Below, piece by piece: positions 8,682 to 16,783 of a stretch of 64,000 nt of DNA. The stretch is from Sporichthya polymorpha DSM 43042. GTDB taxonomy: Bacteria; Actinomycetota; Actinomycetes; Sporichthyales; Sporichthyaceae. The DNA lies in contig NZ_KB913029.1 in assembly GCF_000384115.1 (NCBI RefSeq), positions 964,907 through 1,028,906 on the forward strand, in the 5' to 3' direction. A program made the translations under genes and the position numbers. Under the pieces are notes generated by a model. It was not told the DNA's origin, did not search any database, and saw only the letters and a program-made list of their open reading frames with translations. The stretch's first letter is position 1. Every line of letters begins with the position of its first letter.

Positions 8682-9230
8682 ATGGGCAGCACACGACGGA
8701 TTGCGCTGGTCGGTCTCATGGGCAGCGGCAAGACCACGGTCGGCGAGGCGCTGGCACAGCGGCTCGGCCTGGCCTACCACGACAACGACCGCGAGCTGGT
8801 CGCGCGCTTCGGGGAGTCCGCCGCCGGTCTGACGGCCCGTTACGGTCTCGACGCTGCGCACGCGGCGGAGGCGGCCGTGCTGCTCGACGTCCTCGCGGTC
8901 GACACCCCGGCCGTGATCACGGCGGCGGCGTCGACGATCGAGAGCGCCGCCTGCCGGCGGGCCCTGGCCGAGCGCGCGTTCGTCGTGTGGCTCCGGGCCG
9001 ACCCGCAGCACCTGGCCGCGCGCGCGACCGCCGGCGCCGGCCGTCCCTGGGACGTCGACGTCGAGGCCCAGCTCCGGGCGCAGGTACGCCGGCGCCACCC
9101 GCTCTACGAGCGGGTGGTCGACCTGACGACCGACACCTCGGACCTCGATCCGAACCAGACCGTCGACGCGTTGCTGCGCCGCATCAAGCGGCGGACAACG
9201 CGGCCCTTAGCGGCAGTTCCGGGTCACTGA
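8682..9230 (+). CDS. Shikimate-kinase-like P-loop kinase
   Basis: The 182-residue protein starts with a Walker A motif (GLMGSGKTTVGEALAQRLG) followed by YHDNDRELVARFG, resembling the shikimate-binding DxD region of AroK. The remainder matches the small-molecule P-loop kinase fold less strictly, and the usual shikimate RxxxY lid is not clear, so the substrate could be another small alcohol. GCAGGAGG precedes the start. Its 3' end overlaps the convergent fliW gene by 47 bases. No aromatic-pathway gene is nearby, so this is probably not the housekeeping aroK. Confidence 0.7.
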   Translation: MGSTRRIALVGLMGSGKTTVGEALAQRLGLAYHDNDRELVARFGESAAGLTARYGLDAAHAAEAAVLLDVLAVDTPAVITAAASTIESAACRRALAERAFVVWLRADPQHLAARATAGAGRPWDVDVEAQLRAQVRRRHPLYERVVDLTTDTSDLDPNQTVDALLRRIKRRTTRPLAAVPGH

Positions 9231-9621
9231 GCACGACCTGCGCCGCGCGCAGGGTCACCGTGTTGACGATGATCGGCGCCATCAGGTTCGCCGTCGCGTC
9301 GGCGATCGACGCCCCGGCGTTCACGATGACGAGCACGAGCGCGTCCTCGGCCCGGGTCAGGCCGAGCGTCTCGGCCCAGTCGTCACTGATCTCCGGGGCA
9401 TAGTCGGGGAACACCGGACCGGGCGGCATGACCAGGAACCGCACCTCGCGGTCCTCCAGCGACTGCAGCGCACACACGATCGACGCGGGGTCGATCTCGG
9501 TGAGCACGAAGCTCCGGTGCCCCGGGAATCCCGCGATCGGACCGACGAACTCCAGCGCCGGCACAGCCTCGGCCTCGGTGCCGGTCTGAGCTTCGGAAAG
9601 CATCTCCACCGCCGCGGTCAT
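9184..9621 (-). CDS. fliW: Flagellar assembly factor FliW
   Basis: The 145-residue protein has the FliW layout: LEFVGPIAGFPGHRSFVL near the N terminus, CALQSLEDREVRFLVMPP in the middle and VTLRAAQVVLSDPELPLRA near the end. FliW binds both newly made flagellin and CsrA; when flagellin is exported, free FliW captures CsrA and flagellin translation resumes. It is the last gene of flgN-flgK-flgL-fliW and overlaps flgL by four bases (ATGA). The 3' end overlaps the convergent kinase gene. Confidence 0.92.
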   Translation of the reverse strand: MTAAVEMLSEAQTGTEAEAVPALEFVGPIAGFPGHRSFVLTEIDPASIVCALQSLEDREVRFLVMPPGPVFPDYAPEISDDWAETLGLTRAEDALVLVIVNAGASIADATANLMAPIIVNTVTLRAAQVVLSDPELPLRAALSAA

Positions 9622-10514
9622 CGGAGGAAGTCCACGAGCGAAGGGGTGACGACCCGTTCGGTGGCGGCCAGCGCCGCCTGCTGCGCGACCTGCGCCAGCG
9701 AGAGCTCGACGAGCGTGGCCGGCAGGTCGACGTCCTCGACGTCCGACAGCGAGGCCTTCAACGTCAGGATCCGGTCGTCGGCGGCGGTACGCATCTGCTC
9801 CACGCGGTTGTAGGCGGCGCCGACCTCCGCGACCTTGCCGGCGATCCGCTTCATCGCCGAGTCGAGGTCACCGAGACCGGTGTTCAGCGCGGCGTGGTCG
9901 CCGGCGCGGAGGGCGGTCGAGATGTCGTCGAGGACGGTGAACAGGTCCGCCCCCGCGGGCCCGAACACCTCCGGACCGGTCTGGTCGACACGCACCGTCG
10001 CGTTGGCCCCGACCGTCCGCAGGATCGGCGGGGAGGCCGCCGGACCGACGTAGGTGCCGGACGCGTCGTACGCCTGCACCCCACCCGTCGTCCCGCCGAA
10101 AACGGGGCGGTCGAGGTAGCGCGTGTTCGCCAGGCCGATCAGGCCCTGCCGGAGCTGGTCGATCTCCGCGGCCAGCGCCTCGCCCGAGTTGGCCGAGGCC
10201 GCGCCGGAGTTCAGGCCGGTCAGCGTGAGGTCGCGCGCGCGCCGGACGGACGACAGCGAACTCGTCAGGCTCTGGTCGATGGTGCCGAGCCAGCCGAGGC
10301 CGTCGTCGGCGTTGCGCGACCACTGCGTGTTGTCGCGGATCTCGGCGCGCATCTGCATCGCGGAGACCGTGCCGGTCGGGGAGTCCGACGGCTTCGAGAT
10401 CAGCTTGCCGCTCGAGAGCTGCTGCTGGATGCCGCTGAGCCGGGTCAGGTTGTTCTGCAACCCCGCCAACGTGGTCGTAGCGATCGAGCGCTGGGTGATG
10501 CGTCCGATGGTCAT
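9618..10514 (-). CDS. flgL: Flagellar hook-filament junction protein FlgL
   Basis: The 298-residue protein begins with a flagellin-type D0/D1 domain (MTIGRITQRSIATTTLAGLQ, then LSSGKLISKPSDSPTGT) and ends with the matching C-terminal helix (VELSLAQVAQQAALAATERV). It forms the junction between hook and filament outside the cell after export by the flagellar type III apparatus. The start has GGGAGG upstream and lies three bases after the flgK stop. The length is usual for FlgL. It is transcribed with flgN, flgK and fliW. Confidence 0.93.
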   Translation of the reverse strand: MTIGRITQRSIATTTLAGLQNNLTRLSGIQQQLSSGKLISKPSDSPTGTVSAMQMRAEIRDNTQWSRNADDGLGWLGTIDQSLTSSLSSVRRARDLTLTGLNSGAASANSGEALAAEIDQLRQGLIGLANTRYLDRPVFGGTTGGVQAYDASGTYVGPAASPPILRTVGANATVRVDQTGPEVFGPAGADLFTVLDDISTALRAGDHAALNTGLGDLDSAMKRIAGKVAEVGAAYNRVEQMRTAADDRILTLKASLSDVEDVDLPATLVELSLAQVAQQAALAATERVVTPSLVDFLR

Positions 10515-10517
10515 GCG

Positions 10518-11921
10518 TTACCTCCCCACCAAGCCGGTGCGGTTGATCAGGACGTCGAGCGCCTCGTCGATCGCTGTGATGACGCGCGCGGCCGCCTCGT
10601 ACGCGCGCTGATAGCTGAGCAGGCCCACCATCTCCTCGTCGACGTTCACCCCGACCGCGGACTCCAGCGCGGCTGCCGCCTGCGTGGAGACCGACGCCTG
10701 GATCGACTGCCGGCGGTTCGCCGCCTGCGCCGCCGCTCCGACGTCGACCACCAATCGGCGGTAGACGTCGTCAGGTGAGCTCGCACCGCGACCGATCTCG
10801 GCGAGCACGGACGCGTTGCTGCCGTCGAGCGAGGGATCCGGGTTCGGCGCCTGCGCGGAGGCCGCGACCATCCGCGGGTCCGTCACCAGGTTCGCGATGT
10901 CCTTCGCGGTCGCCGTCGCGGAGAACATCGCGACGCCGGCGTTGCCGTCGAGGTCGTAACCCGCGGCGTGCGCGGCGTTGACGGTGTCCCGCAGCGCGAA
11001 CGCGACCGCGTCGAGGTCGTCGGCGTACTTCGGGATCGTGACACCGAGCGCCTCGACCTGCCCGCCGATGCTGCCCCCGAGCACGGCCGGCGTACCGATC
11101 GACGTCCACGTGACCGACGGTGCCGGGCTTGGGCCGGAACGCAGGTCGGTCATCGACGTCGCCCCACTGACCGCCAGCGTCTCCGCCCGGTCGCCGCGGA
11201 CGAGCGCGATCCCGCCGAGGTAGACGTCGATCGTGCCGTTCTCGCCCGCCCGCGCGACCGCCCCGGTCGCCTGCGCGAGGGAGTTGATCAGCTGGTCCCG
11301 CTGGTCGCGCAGCTCGTTGACCGGGATGCCGGCCTGCGTGCTGCGCAGGATCGCCTGGTTCAGCTCGGCGACGTTCGCCGCCGTGATGTTCACCTGGTCG
11401 ACGGCGACCGCGAGCTGCTCGCGCCCCGCCGACCACTGGGTGTCGAGCTTGAGGTGCGCGGCGCGGAAACCGTCGGCCGCCGTCGTGGTGCGCGCGAGGA
11501 GCTGAGCACGCGCGGCGAGGTCGCCGGGCCGGTTCGCGACGTCGTGCCACGCGGCCCACAGGTCCGAGAGCTGCGAGGCGATGCCGGTGTCGCCGGGCTC
11601 CCCCAGCACCGACTCGACGCCGGCCATCGTGGCCTGACGCGCCGTCAGCTGAGAGAGCGTCCCGGACTCGCTCCGGGCGCGCGCGGTGAGGAAGTCGTCC
11701 GAGAGGCGCGCGATGTCCGTGACGCGGACGCCGCCCCCGCCGCCGTCGTAGGTCGCCCACAGCGCCGGCACCTCCGGCGCCCCGACCGACTGCTGCACGA
11801 CCCGCTGCCGGGTGTAACCGTCGGTGTTGGCATTGGCGATGTTCTGGCCCGTGACGTCCAGACCGCGCCGCGCGGCCTGCAGGCCGGTGAGCGCGGTGGA
11901 CAGGCCCGAGAAGCTGGTCAC
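10518..11921 (-). CDS. flgK: Flagellar hook-associated protein FlgK
   Basis: The 467-residue protein begins TSFSGLSTALTGLQAARRGL, followed by GQNIANANTDGYTRQRV, the hallmark of rod/hook axial proteins. The C-terminal domain ends with VGLLSYQRAYEAAARVITAI. FlgK is the first hook-filament junction protein and is exported with the help of FlgN. The start is a GTG at 11921 overlapping the flgN stop (GTGA). The frame is open far upstream inside flgN, but similarity starts only here. Confidence 0.95.
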   Translation of the reverse strand: MTSFSGLSTALTGLQAARRGLDVTGQNIANANTDGYTRQRVVQQSVGAPEVPALWATYDGGGGGVRVTDIARLSDDFLTARARSESGTLSQLTARQATMAGVESVLGEPGDTGIASQLSDLWAAWHDVANRPGDLAARAQLLARTTTAADGFRAAHLKLDTQWSAGREQLAVAVDQVNITAANVAELNQAILRSTQAGIPVNELRDQRDQLINSLAQATGAVARAGENGTIDVYLGGIALVRGDRAETLAVSGATSMTDLRSGPSPAPSVTWTSIGTPAVLGGSIGGQVEALGVTIPKYADDLDAVAFALRDTVNAAHAAGYDLDGNAGVAMFSATATAKDIANLVTDPRMVAASAQAPNPDPSLDGSNASVLAEIGRGASSPDDVYRRLVVDVGAAAQAANRRQSIQASVSTQAAAALESAVGVNVDEEMVGLLSYQRAYEAAARVITAIDEALDVLINRTGLVGR

Positions 11922-12418
11922 AGGGCCTCGTTGATCAGCCGGGCCCGGGGAACCGAGGCACTGGCCGCGCCGCTCGGGGAGTAGGTCGGGACGTCGTCGC
12001 CCTTGGAGTTCAGGGCCATCAGCATCCGGATGGTCTCCTCCGTCGCCTGCTTGCCGGCGGTGATCAGGTCGCGGTTGCTGTTGGCGAGCGCGGTGATCTC
12101 GGCGGTCAGGGCGTGGAAGGACGTGCGGTGGTCCCGCAGGATGCCGGCCCACGGCTCCGCGCAGGCGTCGGCGAGGGCGGCCAGGCTCGGGTTCGGCGCC
12201 AGGCCGAGCGCCTCGGCGGCCTCGTCGACGGCGGTGGCCCGGGCGAGTTCCGTGCGGCGGATCTCCGCGAGCACGATCTCGACCTCCTTCGTCGCACGCG
12301 CCAGCCAGCGTGAGCGGCCTGATGTGAGGACGAGCTGCTCCTCCTCGAGCTTGAACAGCAAGAGCTCCAGAAGCTCGCGCTCGCGCCAGAGAATCGTGGA
12401 GACCTCGGCGAGACCCAT
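11918..12418 (-). CDS. flgN: FlgN-type flagellar export chaperone
   Basis: The 166-residue, largely helical protein starts with LAEVSTILWRERELLELLLF, typical of actinobacterial FlgN. It probably keeps FlgK and FlgL soluble and delivers them to the export gate. It is first in the flgN-flgK-flgL-fliW operon, with GAAGGG just upstream of the ATG. A sigma-28-like promoter is readable about 37 bases before the start (12481 to 12455, minus strand), so the operon should be a late flagellar class. Confidence 0.88.
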   Translation of the reverse strand: MGLAEVSTILWRERELLELLLFKLEEEQLVLTSGRSRWLARATKEVEIVLAEIRRTELARATAVDEAAEALGLAPNPSLAALADACAEPWAGILRDHRTSFHALTAEITALANSNRDLITAGKQATEETIRMLMALNSKGDDVPTYSPSGAASASVPRARLINEAL

Positions 12419-12454
12419 CGCCCTTCACCCTTCACCGGTGTCGTGTCAGGGGAC

Positions 12455-12481
12455 CTATCGGCGCGGTTCCACCCCACCTGA
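12455..12481 (-). promoter_or_regulatory. Sigma-28-type promoter of flgN-flgK-flgL-fliW
   Basis: On the minus strand TCAGGTGG (12481-12474) is followed by an 11-base spacer and GCCGATAG (12462-12455). This fits the FliA pattern TAAAGTTT-N11-GCCGATAA at most -10 positions and in spacing, and shares TCAGGT with the promoter found before fliC. Transcription would start near 12447, about 30 bases before the flgN start. Confidence 0.75.
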
Positions 12482-12491
12482 GGGGAACCGC
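12463..12491. promoter_or_regulatory. Inverted repeat overlapping the flgN promoter
   Basis: GCGGTTCC (12463-12470) and GGAACCGC (12484-12491) are perfect reverse complements separated by 13 bases. The repeat covers the spacer and -35 element of the sigma-28-type promoter, so a bound protein would occlude RNA polymerase. The binding factor is unknown. Confidence 0.5.
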
Positions 12492-12503
12492 TCCGGCGTG
12501 TCG

Positions 12504-12523
12504 CTCGGGACTTTGGTCCCGAG
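12504..12523. promoter_or_regulatory. Palindrome with DevR/DosR-like box upstream of fliA
   Basis: CTCGGGAC-TTTG-GTCCCGAG is a perfect 8-bp inverted repeat. Its core GGGACTTTGGTCCC (12507-12520) matches the mycobacterial DosR/DevR consensus GGGACTTNNGNCCC. It lies about 95 bases upstream of the fliA start. A second, weaker match is 70 bases downstream. Regulation by a NarL-type response regulator is inferred from the match only. Confidence 0.5.
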
Positions 12524-12576
12524 TTCTCGGCACAAAACGGGCACTACGGAACGTGACCGGACACGGGCGGTGACCT

Positions 12577-12590
12577 GGGCCTTCAGTCCC
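12577..12590. promoter_or_regulatory. Second DevR/DosR-like box upstream of fliA
   Basis: GGGCCTTCAGTCCC differs from the DosR consensus GGGACTTNNGNCCC at one position. It lies 27 bases before the fliA start, exactly 70 bases (about seven helical turns) from the better box at 12507, so both would face the same side of the DNA. Confidence 0.35.
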
Positions 12591-12617
12591 GGGCCTTAAG
12601 GGGCCGAGAAGGCCCTC

Positions 12618-13517
12618 GTGACCAACTCTTTGCTTTCCCCCACCGCGACGCCGCTGCCCCCGTCGGCCCGCTCGATCGACGAAGAGGCCATGGTCCGCGA
12701 GAACCTTCCGCTGGTCGGCTACCTGGTCTCGGAAGTTCTCGCGAAGGTTCCCGCGCACGTGTCGCGCGCGGAGCTGACCTCAGCCGGTCTCGCCGCCCTG
12801 GCGTTCGCCGTCCGCGCCTACGACGAGGACCGCGGCGTGCCGTTTCCGCGGTTCGCGAGCATCCGCATCCGCGGCGCCCTCATCGACGAGCTGCGCAACA
12901 CCGACTGGGCGTCCCGGTCGGTCCGCGCGAAGGCTCGCCGGCAGGAGGCGGTCGTCGCGCAGCTGACGACGGAGCTCGGCCGCACGCCCACCGACGTCGA
13001 GCTGGCGACCGCCCTGGGCGTCGAGGTGTCGGAGATCGCCGACGGCCGGCACGACGTCCACCGCGCCGTGGTTCTCTCCCTCGACGGCTTCGCCGACCCG
13101 GAGTCCGTGGAGACCCTCGCGCCCTCCTCCGAGGCCGGCCCCGAGGACCAGCTGCTCGCGCACGAGCGCATCGGCTACCTGCACGACGCGGTGCTGACGC
13201 TGCCGGAGCGGCTGCGCATCGTGGTCACGCAGTACTACTTCGAGGAGCGCCCGATGGCGGAGACCGCCGCCCAGCTGGGCGTGACGGAGTCCCGCGTCTC
13301 GCAGATGCGCGCCGAGGCTCTGACTCTCCTGCGCGGCGGCCTCAACGCCGCCCTGACCGAGGAGCGGCCGGCGCCGACCGCCGCGTCCACCGGACGCGCG
13401 GCCAAGCGGCACGAGGCGTACTACGCCGCCGTCGCGGCCCGCAGTGACTACCGCTCGCGCCTGTCCGCGCGTCCGGTCGACACCCGTCCGCGGACGGGCG
13501 AGCAGAAGACCGCCTGA
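12618..13517 (+). CDS. fliA: RNA polymerase sigma factor FliA/WhiG type (sigma-28)
   Basis: The 299-residue protein has sigma region 2 ([20 protein letters not shown], then IDELRNTDW), region 3 and region 4 with a helix-turn-helix near [20 protein letters not shown]. These are the FliA/WhiG signatures. It should direct RNA polymerase to late flagellar promoters, two of which are readable beside it (before flgN and fliC). The start is a GTG at 12618 with GAGAAGG upstream. The tail of about 55 residues after region 4 is longer than in enteric FliA. No FlgM anti-sigma gene is in the window. Confidence 0.92.
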   Translation: MTNSLLSPTATPLPPSARSIDEEAMVRENLPLVGYLVSEVLAKVPAHVSRAELTSAGLAALAFAVRAYDEDRGVPFPRFASIRIRGALIDELRNTDWASRSVRAKARRQEAVVAQLTTELGRTPTDVELATALGVEVSEIADGRHDVHRAVVLSLDGFADPESVETLAPSSEAGPEDQLLAHERIGYLHDAVLTLPERLRIVVTQYYFEERPMAETAAQLGVTESRVSQMRAEALTLLRGGLNAALTEERPAPTAASTGRAAKRHEAYYAAVAARSDYRSRLSARPVDTRPRTGEQKTA

Positions 13518-13521
13518 CTCC

Positions 13522-13548
13522 TCAGGTTTCCGCTTCGGCGGCCGAAAT
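13522..13548 (+). promoter_or_regulatory. Sigma-28-type promoter of fliC
   Basis: TCAGGTTT (13522-13529), an 11-base spacer and GCCGAAAT (13541-13548) match the FliA consensus TAAAGTTT-N11-GCCGATAA with correct spacing. It begins five bases after the fliA stop. A transcript would start near 13555 and carry a leader of about 63 bases before the flagellin start. Confidence 0.85.
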
Positions 13549-13558
13549 CCTCGGTGTC

Positions 13559-13610
13559 GGGCCACGGACGGCCCGCATCGATCACCACCGCTCATCCCAT
13601 TCGGAAAGGA
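13559..13610 (+). promoter_or_regulatory. fliC leader with two CsrA-type binding sites
   Basis: GGGCC (13559-13563) and GGCCC (13570-13574) form a stem whose six-base loop ACGGAC shows A-N-GGA, the CsrA motif in its preferred hairpin-loop setting. A second A-N-GGA (AAGGA, 13606-13610) lies inside the ribosome site GGAAAGGA (13603-13610). The layout is like the two CsrA sites of the Bacillus subtilis hag leader. csrA and fliW are both nearby. Confidence 0.7.
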
Positions 13611-13617
13611 CTCCATC

Positions 13618-14844
13618 ATGGGACTCCGCATCAACCAGAACATCTCGGCGATGAACGCCTACCGCAACCTGTCGGTGACCTCGGGTCAGATGGAGAAGTC
13701 GCTCGAGCGTCTCTCCAGCGGTTTCCGCATCAACCGCGCCGCGGACGACGCGGCCGGCCTGTCCATCTCCGAGGGCCTGCGCTCGCAGATCGGTGGCCTC
13801 AAGGTCGCCGTCCGCAACAGCCAGGACGCCATCTCGGTCGTCCAGACCGCGGAAGGTGCGCTGACCGAGACCACCTCGATCCTGCAGCGCATGCGTGACC
13901 TCTCCGTCCAGGCCGCCAACGGCGGCAGCCAGGACGCGAAGGCCCAGGCCGCGGCCCAGACCGAGTTCGCCCAGCTCCAGGGCGAGCTGGACCGCATCGC
14001 CAAGACCACCTCGTTCGGCGGCCAGAAGCTGCTCGACGTGGGCGTCAACGGCTCCACCGGGTACAGCGGCAACTTCCAGGTCGGCGCCAACAACACCGCT
14101 GACGACCGCATCGACGTCGCCCTCACCGCGGCGGCGTTCGGCACGGCCGTCTCGGCGTCCGCCGCGACGGCGGCCACGGTCACCGGCGGCCAGGCCGTGC
14201 CGGCCACCTACACCGGCGGCACCCTGACGTTGTCGGTCGACGGCGGGGCGTCGTTCAACGTCACCGTCGCCAACGACGCCACCGCCGCGACGGTGGTCAC
14301 CGCCATCAACACGGCGTACCAGACCGCGACCGGCTCCTCCGGGAACATCGCGAGCCAGGCGGCCAGCGTGATCACGCTGACCTCGGAGACCACCGGCTCG
14401 TCGTCCAGCATCAACGTGCTGGCGGCGTCGACGGACTCGCTCACCACCGCGCTCGGCCTGGCCGAGACCTCCACGGCGGGCGCCGCCGCGGTGCTCGGCA
14501 CCGCGACCGGGTTCGACAGCGCCGGCCTCGGGGTGAACTCGGCGTCGCTGAGCAGCACCGCGAACGCGCGGTCGGCGATCGACGTCGTCGACAACGCGAT
14601 CAAGAACGTGTCGACCGCTCGGGCGCAGCTCGGTGCGTACCAGAACCGGTTCGAGCACACGATCAACAACCTCAACGTCGCGGTGGAGAACCTGTCCGCG
14701 TCGGAGAGCCGGATCCGCGACACCGACATGGCGTCGGAGATGGTCAACTTCACCCGGAGCCAGATCCTCTCCCAGGCCGGCACCGCGATGCTGGCGCAGG
14801 CGAACTCGGCGCCGCAGGGCGTGCTGCAGCTGCTCCGCGGCTGA
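13618..14844 (+). CDS. fliC: Flagellin FliC
   Basis: The 408-residue protein has the conserved D0/D1 N terminus ([18 protein letters not shown], then [20 protein letters not shown]) and C terminus ([20 protein letters not shown]). The middle, about residues 185-310, is Thr/Ala/Ser-rich and contains a flagellin hook-IN-like segment ([16 protein letters not shown]). It polymerises into the filament after secretion. ATG 13618 follows ribosome site GGAAAGGA. Transcription by FliA and repression by CsrA are both supported by leader sites. A strong terminator follows. Confidence 0.96.
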   Translation: MGLRINQNISAMNAYRNLSVTSGQMEKSLERLSSGFRINRAADDAAGLSISEGLRSQIGGLKVAVRNSQDAISVVQTAEGALTETTSILQRMRDLSVQAANGGSQDAKAQAAAQTEFAQLQGELDRIAKTTSFGGQKLLDVGVNGSTGYSGNFQVGANNTADDRIDVALTAAAFGTAVSASAATAATVTGGQAVPATYTGGTLTLSVDGGASFNVTVANDATAATVVTAINTAYQTATGSSGNIASQAASVITLTSETTGSSSSINVLAASTDSLTTALGLAETSTAGAAAVLGTATGFDSAGLGVNSASLSSTANARSAIDVVDNAIKNVSTARAQLGAYQNRFEHTINNLNVAVENLSASESRIRDTDMASEMVNFTRSQILSQAGTAMLAQANSAPQGVLQLLRG

Positions 14845-14872
14845 TCGCGCCGGTCGTCCCGTAAGACGCGCG

Positions 14873-14908
14873 ACGCCCCGGGGAGGGGGCCACACCTCCC
14901 CGGGGCGT
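14873..14908 (+). terminator. Perfect GC-rich hairpin after fliC
   Basis: ACGCCCCGGGGAGG (14873-14886) and CCTCCCCGGGGCGT (14895-14908) are exact reverse complements with an 8-base loop. It begins 29 bases after the flagellin stop. It lacks a long U-tract, as is common in actinobacterial terminators, and probably separates very high fliC transcription from fliD. Confidence 0.8.
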
Positions 14909-14954
14909 GCGCACCGCTCGTGCAGTGCTCTCCCAGTAGCCGAAGGAGGTCCCG

Positions 14955-16271
14955 ATGGCCGGTATGTCGGTCGACGGACTGATCAGCGGGCTGGACACCA
15001 CCTCGTTGATCAACCAGCTCGTCCAGGCCGAGGCGGCGCCGCAGACGTCGCTGAAGAACAAGGTCAGCGAGGCCCAGGCCGCCGTGTCGGCCTACCAGAG
15101 CATCAACACCCGCTACGCCGCGCTCGCGACGGCCGCCGAGGCGATCGCCGACGCCGACACCTGGACCACGCCGGTGACGTCGTCCTCGTCCGGGTCGGTC
15201 AAGGCGAGCAGCACCGCCACCGCGGCCCTCGGCCGGCTCGACTTCGACGTCACCTCCGTGGCGCGGTCGCACTCGCTGGCGACGGGGACGTTCTCCGACA
15301 TCAACGACATCGTGCCGACCTGGCCGGTCGTGCTCACCGGGGACAAGGGCGGGATGGCGTTCGCGATCACCGCGACGGACAACTCGGTCTCCGGCCTGAT
15401 CAACGCGATCAACAGCGCGACCGGCGTCAACGGCGCCTCGCTCGACCTGCAGGCCACCGTCGTCCAGGTCGCCCCCGGCACGTACCGGATCCAGGTCAGC
15501 GCGAAGGACACCGGCGAGGCGAGCCAGTTCACGCTCGACGGCCTCGGCGCCACCAGCGTCGTCCGCACCGGCACCGACGCCGAGATCGACCTCGGCGGCG
15601 GCCTGACCGTGAAGTCGTCCACCAACACGTTCACCGACGTCCTCCCCGGCACCACGTTCACCGTGAGCAAGGAGGAGACGGGGGTGTCGGTGTCCACGGC
15701 GGTGACGGCGGCGTCGATCGCGGACAAGGTCGCCGCGATGGTCAACGCCGCCAACGCCGCGCTGGCCGAGGCCGCGAAGCAGTCGGCCTACGACACCGCG
15801 AGCAAGAAGGGTGCGCCGCTGGTCGGCGAGGCCACGATCCGGACGCTGCAGTCGCAGACGCTCGGGGCGGTGGACGTCGTCTCCGGCGCCGGCTCCCCCG
15901 GCACCGCGGGCATCGGGCTCGATCGCAACGGCCGCCTGACCTTCGACCGCGCGCGCTTCGTCGAGCTGATGGGGGAGGACCCTGCGCGGGCCCAGGCCCT
16001 CGCCGCCGGCGTCGGCGCCTCGCTCGCCGCGGTCGCGAAGGGTGCGACGGACTCGACGTCCGGCTCGGTCACCCTCGCCATCCAGGGCCGGGACGCCGCC
16101 ATCAAGGACCTCGGGACGCGCATCGAGAACTGGGACACCCGGCTCTCCGCCCGCAAGGCCGCCCTGGTGCGGCAGTTCAGCGCGATGGAGACGGCGCTCT
16201 CGTCGCTGCGGAACCAGTCGTCCTGGCTCTCCGGCCAGCTCTCGTCCCTGCCGACGTGGGGCTCGTCGTGA
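14955..16271 (+). CDS. fliD: Flagellar filament cap protein FliD
   Basis: The 438-residue protein begins SVDGLISGLDTTSLINQLVQ, the FliD N-terminal signature, and ends with a coiled C-terminal region (RIENWDTRLSARKAALVRQF) including the usual ALSSLRNQSSWL segment. It caps the growing filament and guides flagellin insertion. A near-perfect ribosome site GAAGGAGGT (14942-14950) precedes the start. No sigma-28 promoter was found between the fliC terminator and fliD, so read-through or an unrecognised promoter must supply it. Confidence 0.94.
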   Translation: MAGMSVDGLISGLDTTSLINQLVQAEAAPQTSLKNKVSEAQAAVSAYQSINTRYAALATAAEAIADADTWTTPVTSSSSGSVKASSTATAALGRLDFDVTSVARSHSLATGTFSDINDIVPTWPVVLTGDKGGMAFAITATDNSVSGLINAINSATGVNGASLDLQATVVQVAPGTYRIQVSAKDTGEASQFTLDGLGATSVVRTGTDAEIDLGGGLTVKSSTNTFTDVLPGTTFTVSKEETGVSVSTAVTAASIADKVAAMVNAANAALAEAAKQSAYDTASKKGAPLVGEATIRTLQSQTLGAVDVVSGAGSPGTAGIGLDRNGRLTFDRARFVELMGEDPARAQALAAGVGASLAAVAKGATDSTSGSVTLAIQGRDAAIKDLGTRIENWDTRLSARKAALVRQFSAMETALSSLRNQSSWLSGQLSSLPTWGSS

Positions 16272-16321
16272 CACCACCCCTCCTGACGGACCATTCAGCA
16301 GCATCGAACGGGGAGCCCCGG

Positions 16322-16774
16322 ATGAGCAGCGGCCTGACCACGGCGAACGCCCTGGGCCTCAACGGCGGAGGGAGGATCGCCGCCCAGCGGGCGCGGTTCC
16401 TCGACGACGCCGTCGCCACCGCCTCGCCCACGCGGCTCGTCACGATGCTCTACGACCGCCTGCTGCTCGACCTGACCCGCGGCGCGGACGCGCAGTCGGT
16501 CGGGGACCGGGCCGCCGCGAACACCCACCTGCTGCACGCCCAGGAGATCGTCCTGGAGCTGGCCGGCAGCCTGCGGCCCGAGCTGTGGGAGGGCGGGCCG
16601 GCCCTGGCCGCGCTCTACACGTTCCTGCACTCGGAGCTGGTCCGGGCGAACGTCTCCGGCGACCCCGCGCGCACCGCGGCCGTCCGCACGCTGGTCGAGC
16701 CGCTCGCGGAAGCGTGGCGCGCCGCCGCGCTGGAAGTTTCGGCCGCGGCGGCTTCGGTCGACCGCGTGGGGTAG
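16322..16774 (+). CDS. fliS: Flagellin export chaperone FliS
   Basis: The 150-residue helical protein has the FliS core: RFLDDAVATASPTRLVTMLY followed by DRLLLDLTRGADA and HLLHAQEIVLELAGSLRPEL. FliS wraps the C terminus of flagellin and prevents polymerisation in the cytoplasm. I chose the ATG at 16322, after a GGGGAG site, because FliS similarity begins shortly after it; the frame is open upstream through fliD. It is in the usual fliD-fliS order. An N-terminal extension of about 20 residues is present. Confidence 0.92.
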   Translation: MSSGLTTANALGLNGGGRIAAQRARFLDDAVATASPTRLVTMLYDRLLLDLTRGADAQSVGDRAAANTHLLHAQEIVLELAGSLRPELWEGGPALAALYTFLHSELVRANVSGDPARTAAVRTLVEPLAEAWRAAALEVSAAAASVDRVG

Positions 16775-16783
16775 GGGGTCGCC

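Noticed and set aside
8682..9230. Housekeeping aroK
   Set aside because: The Walker motif fits, but the later shikimate-binding residues are not clear and there is no aroB/aroC context; kept as shikimate-kinase-like without a symbol.
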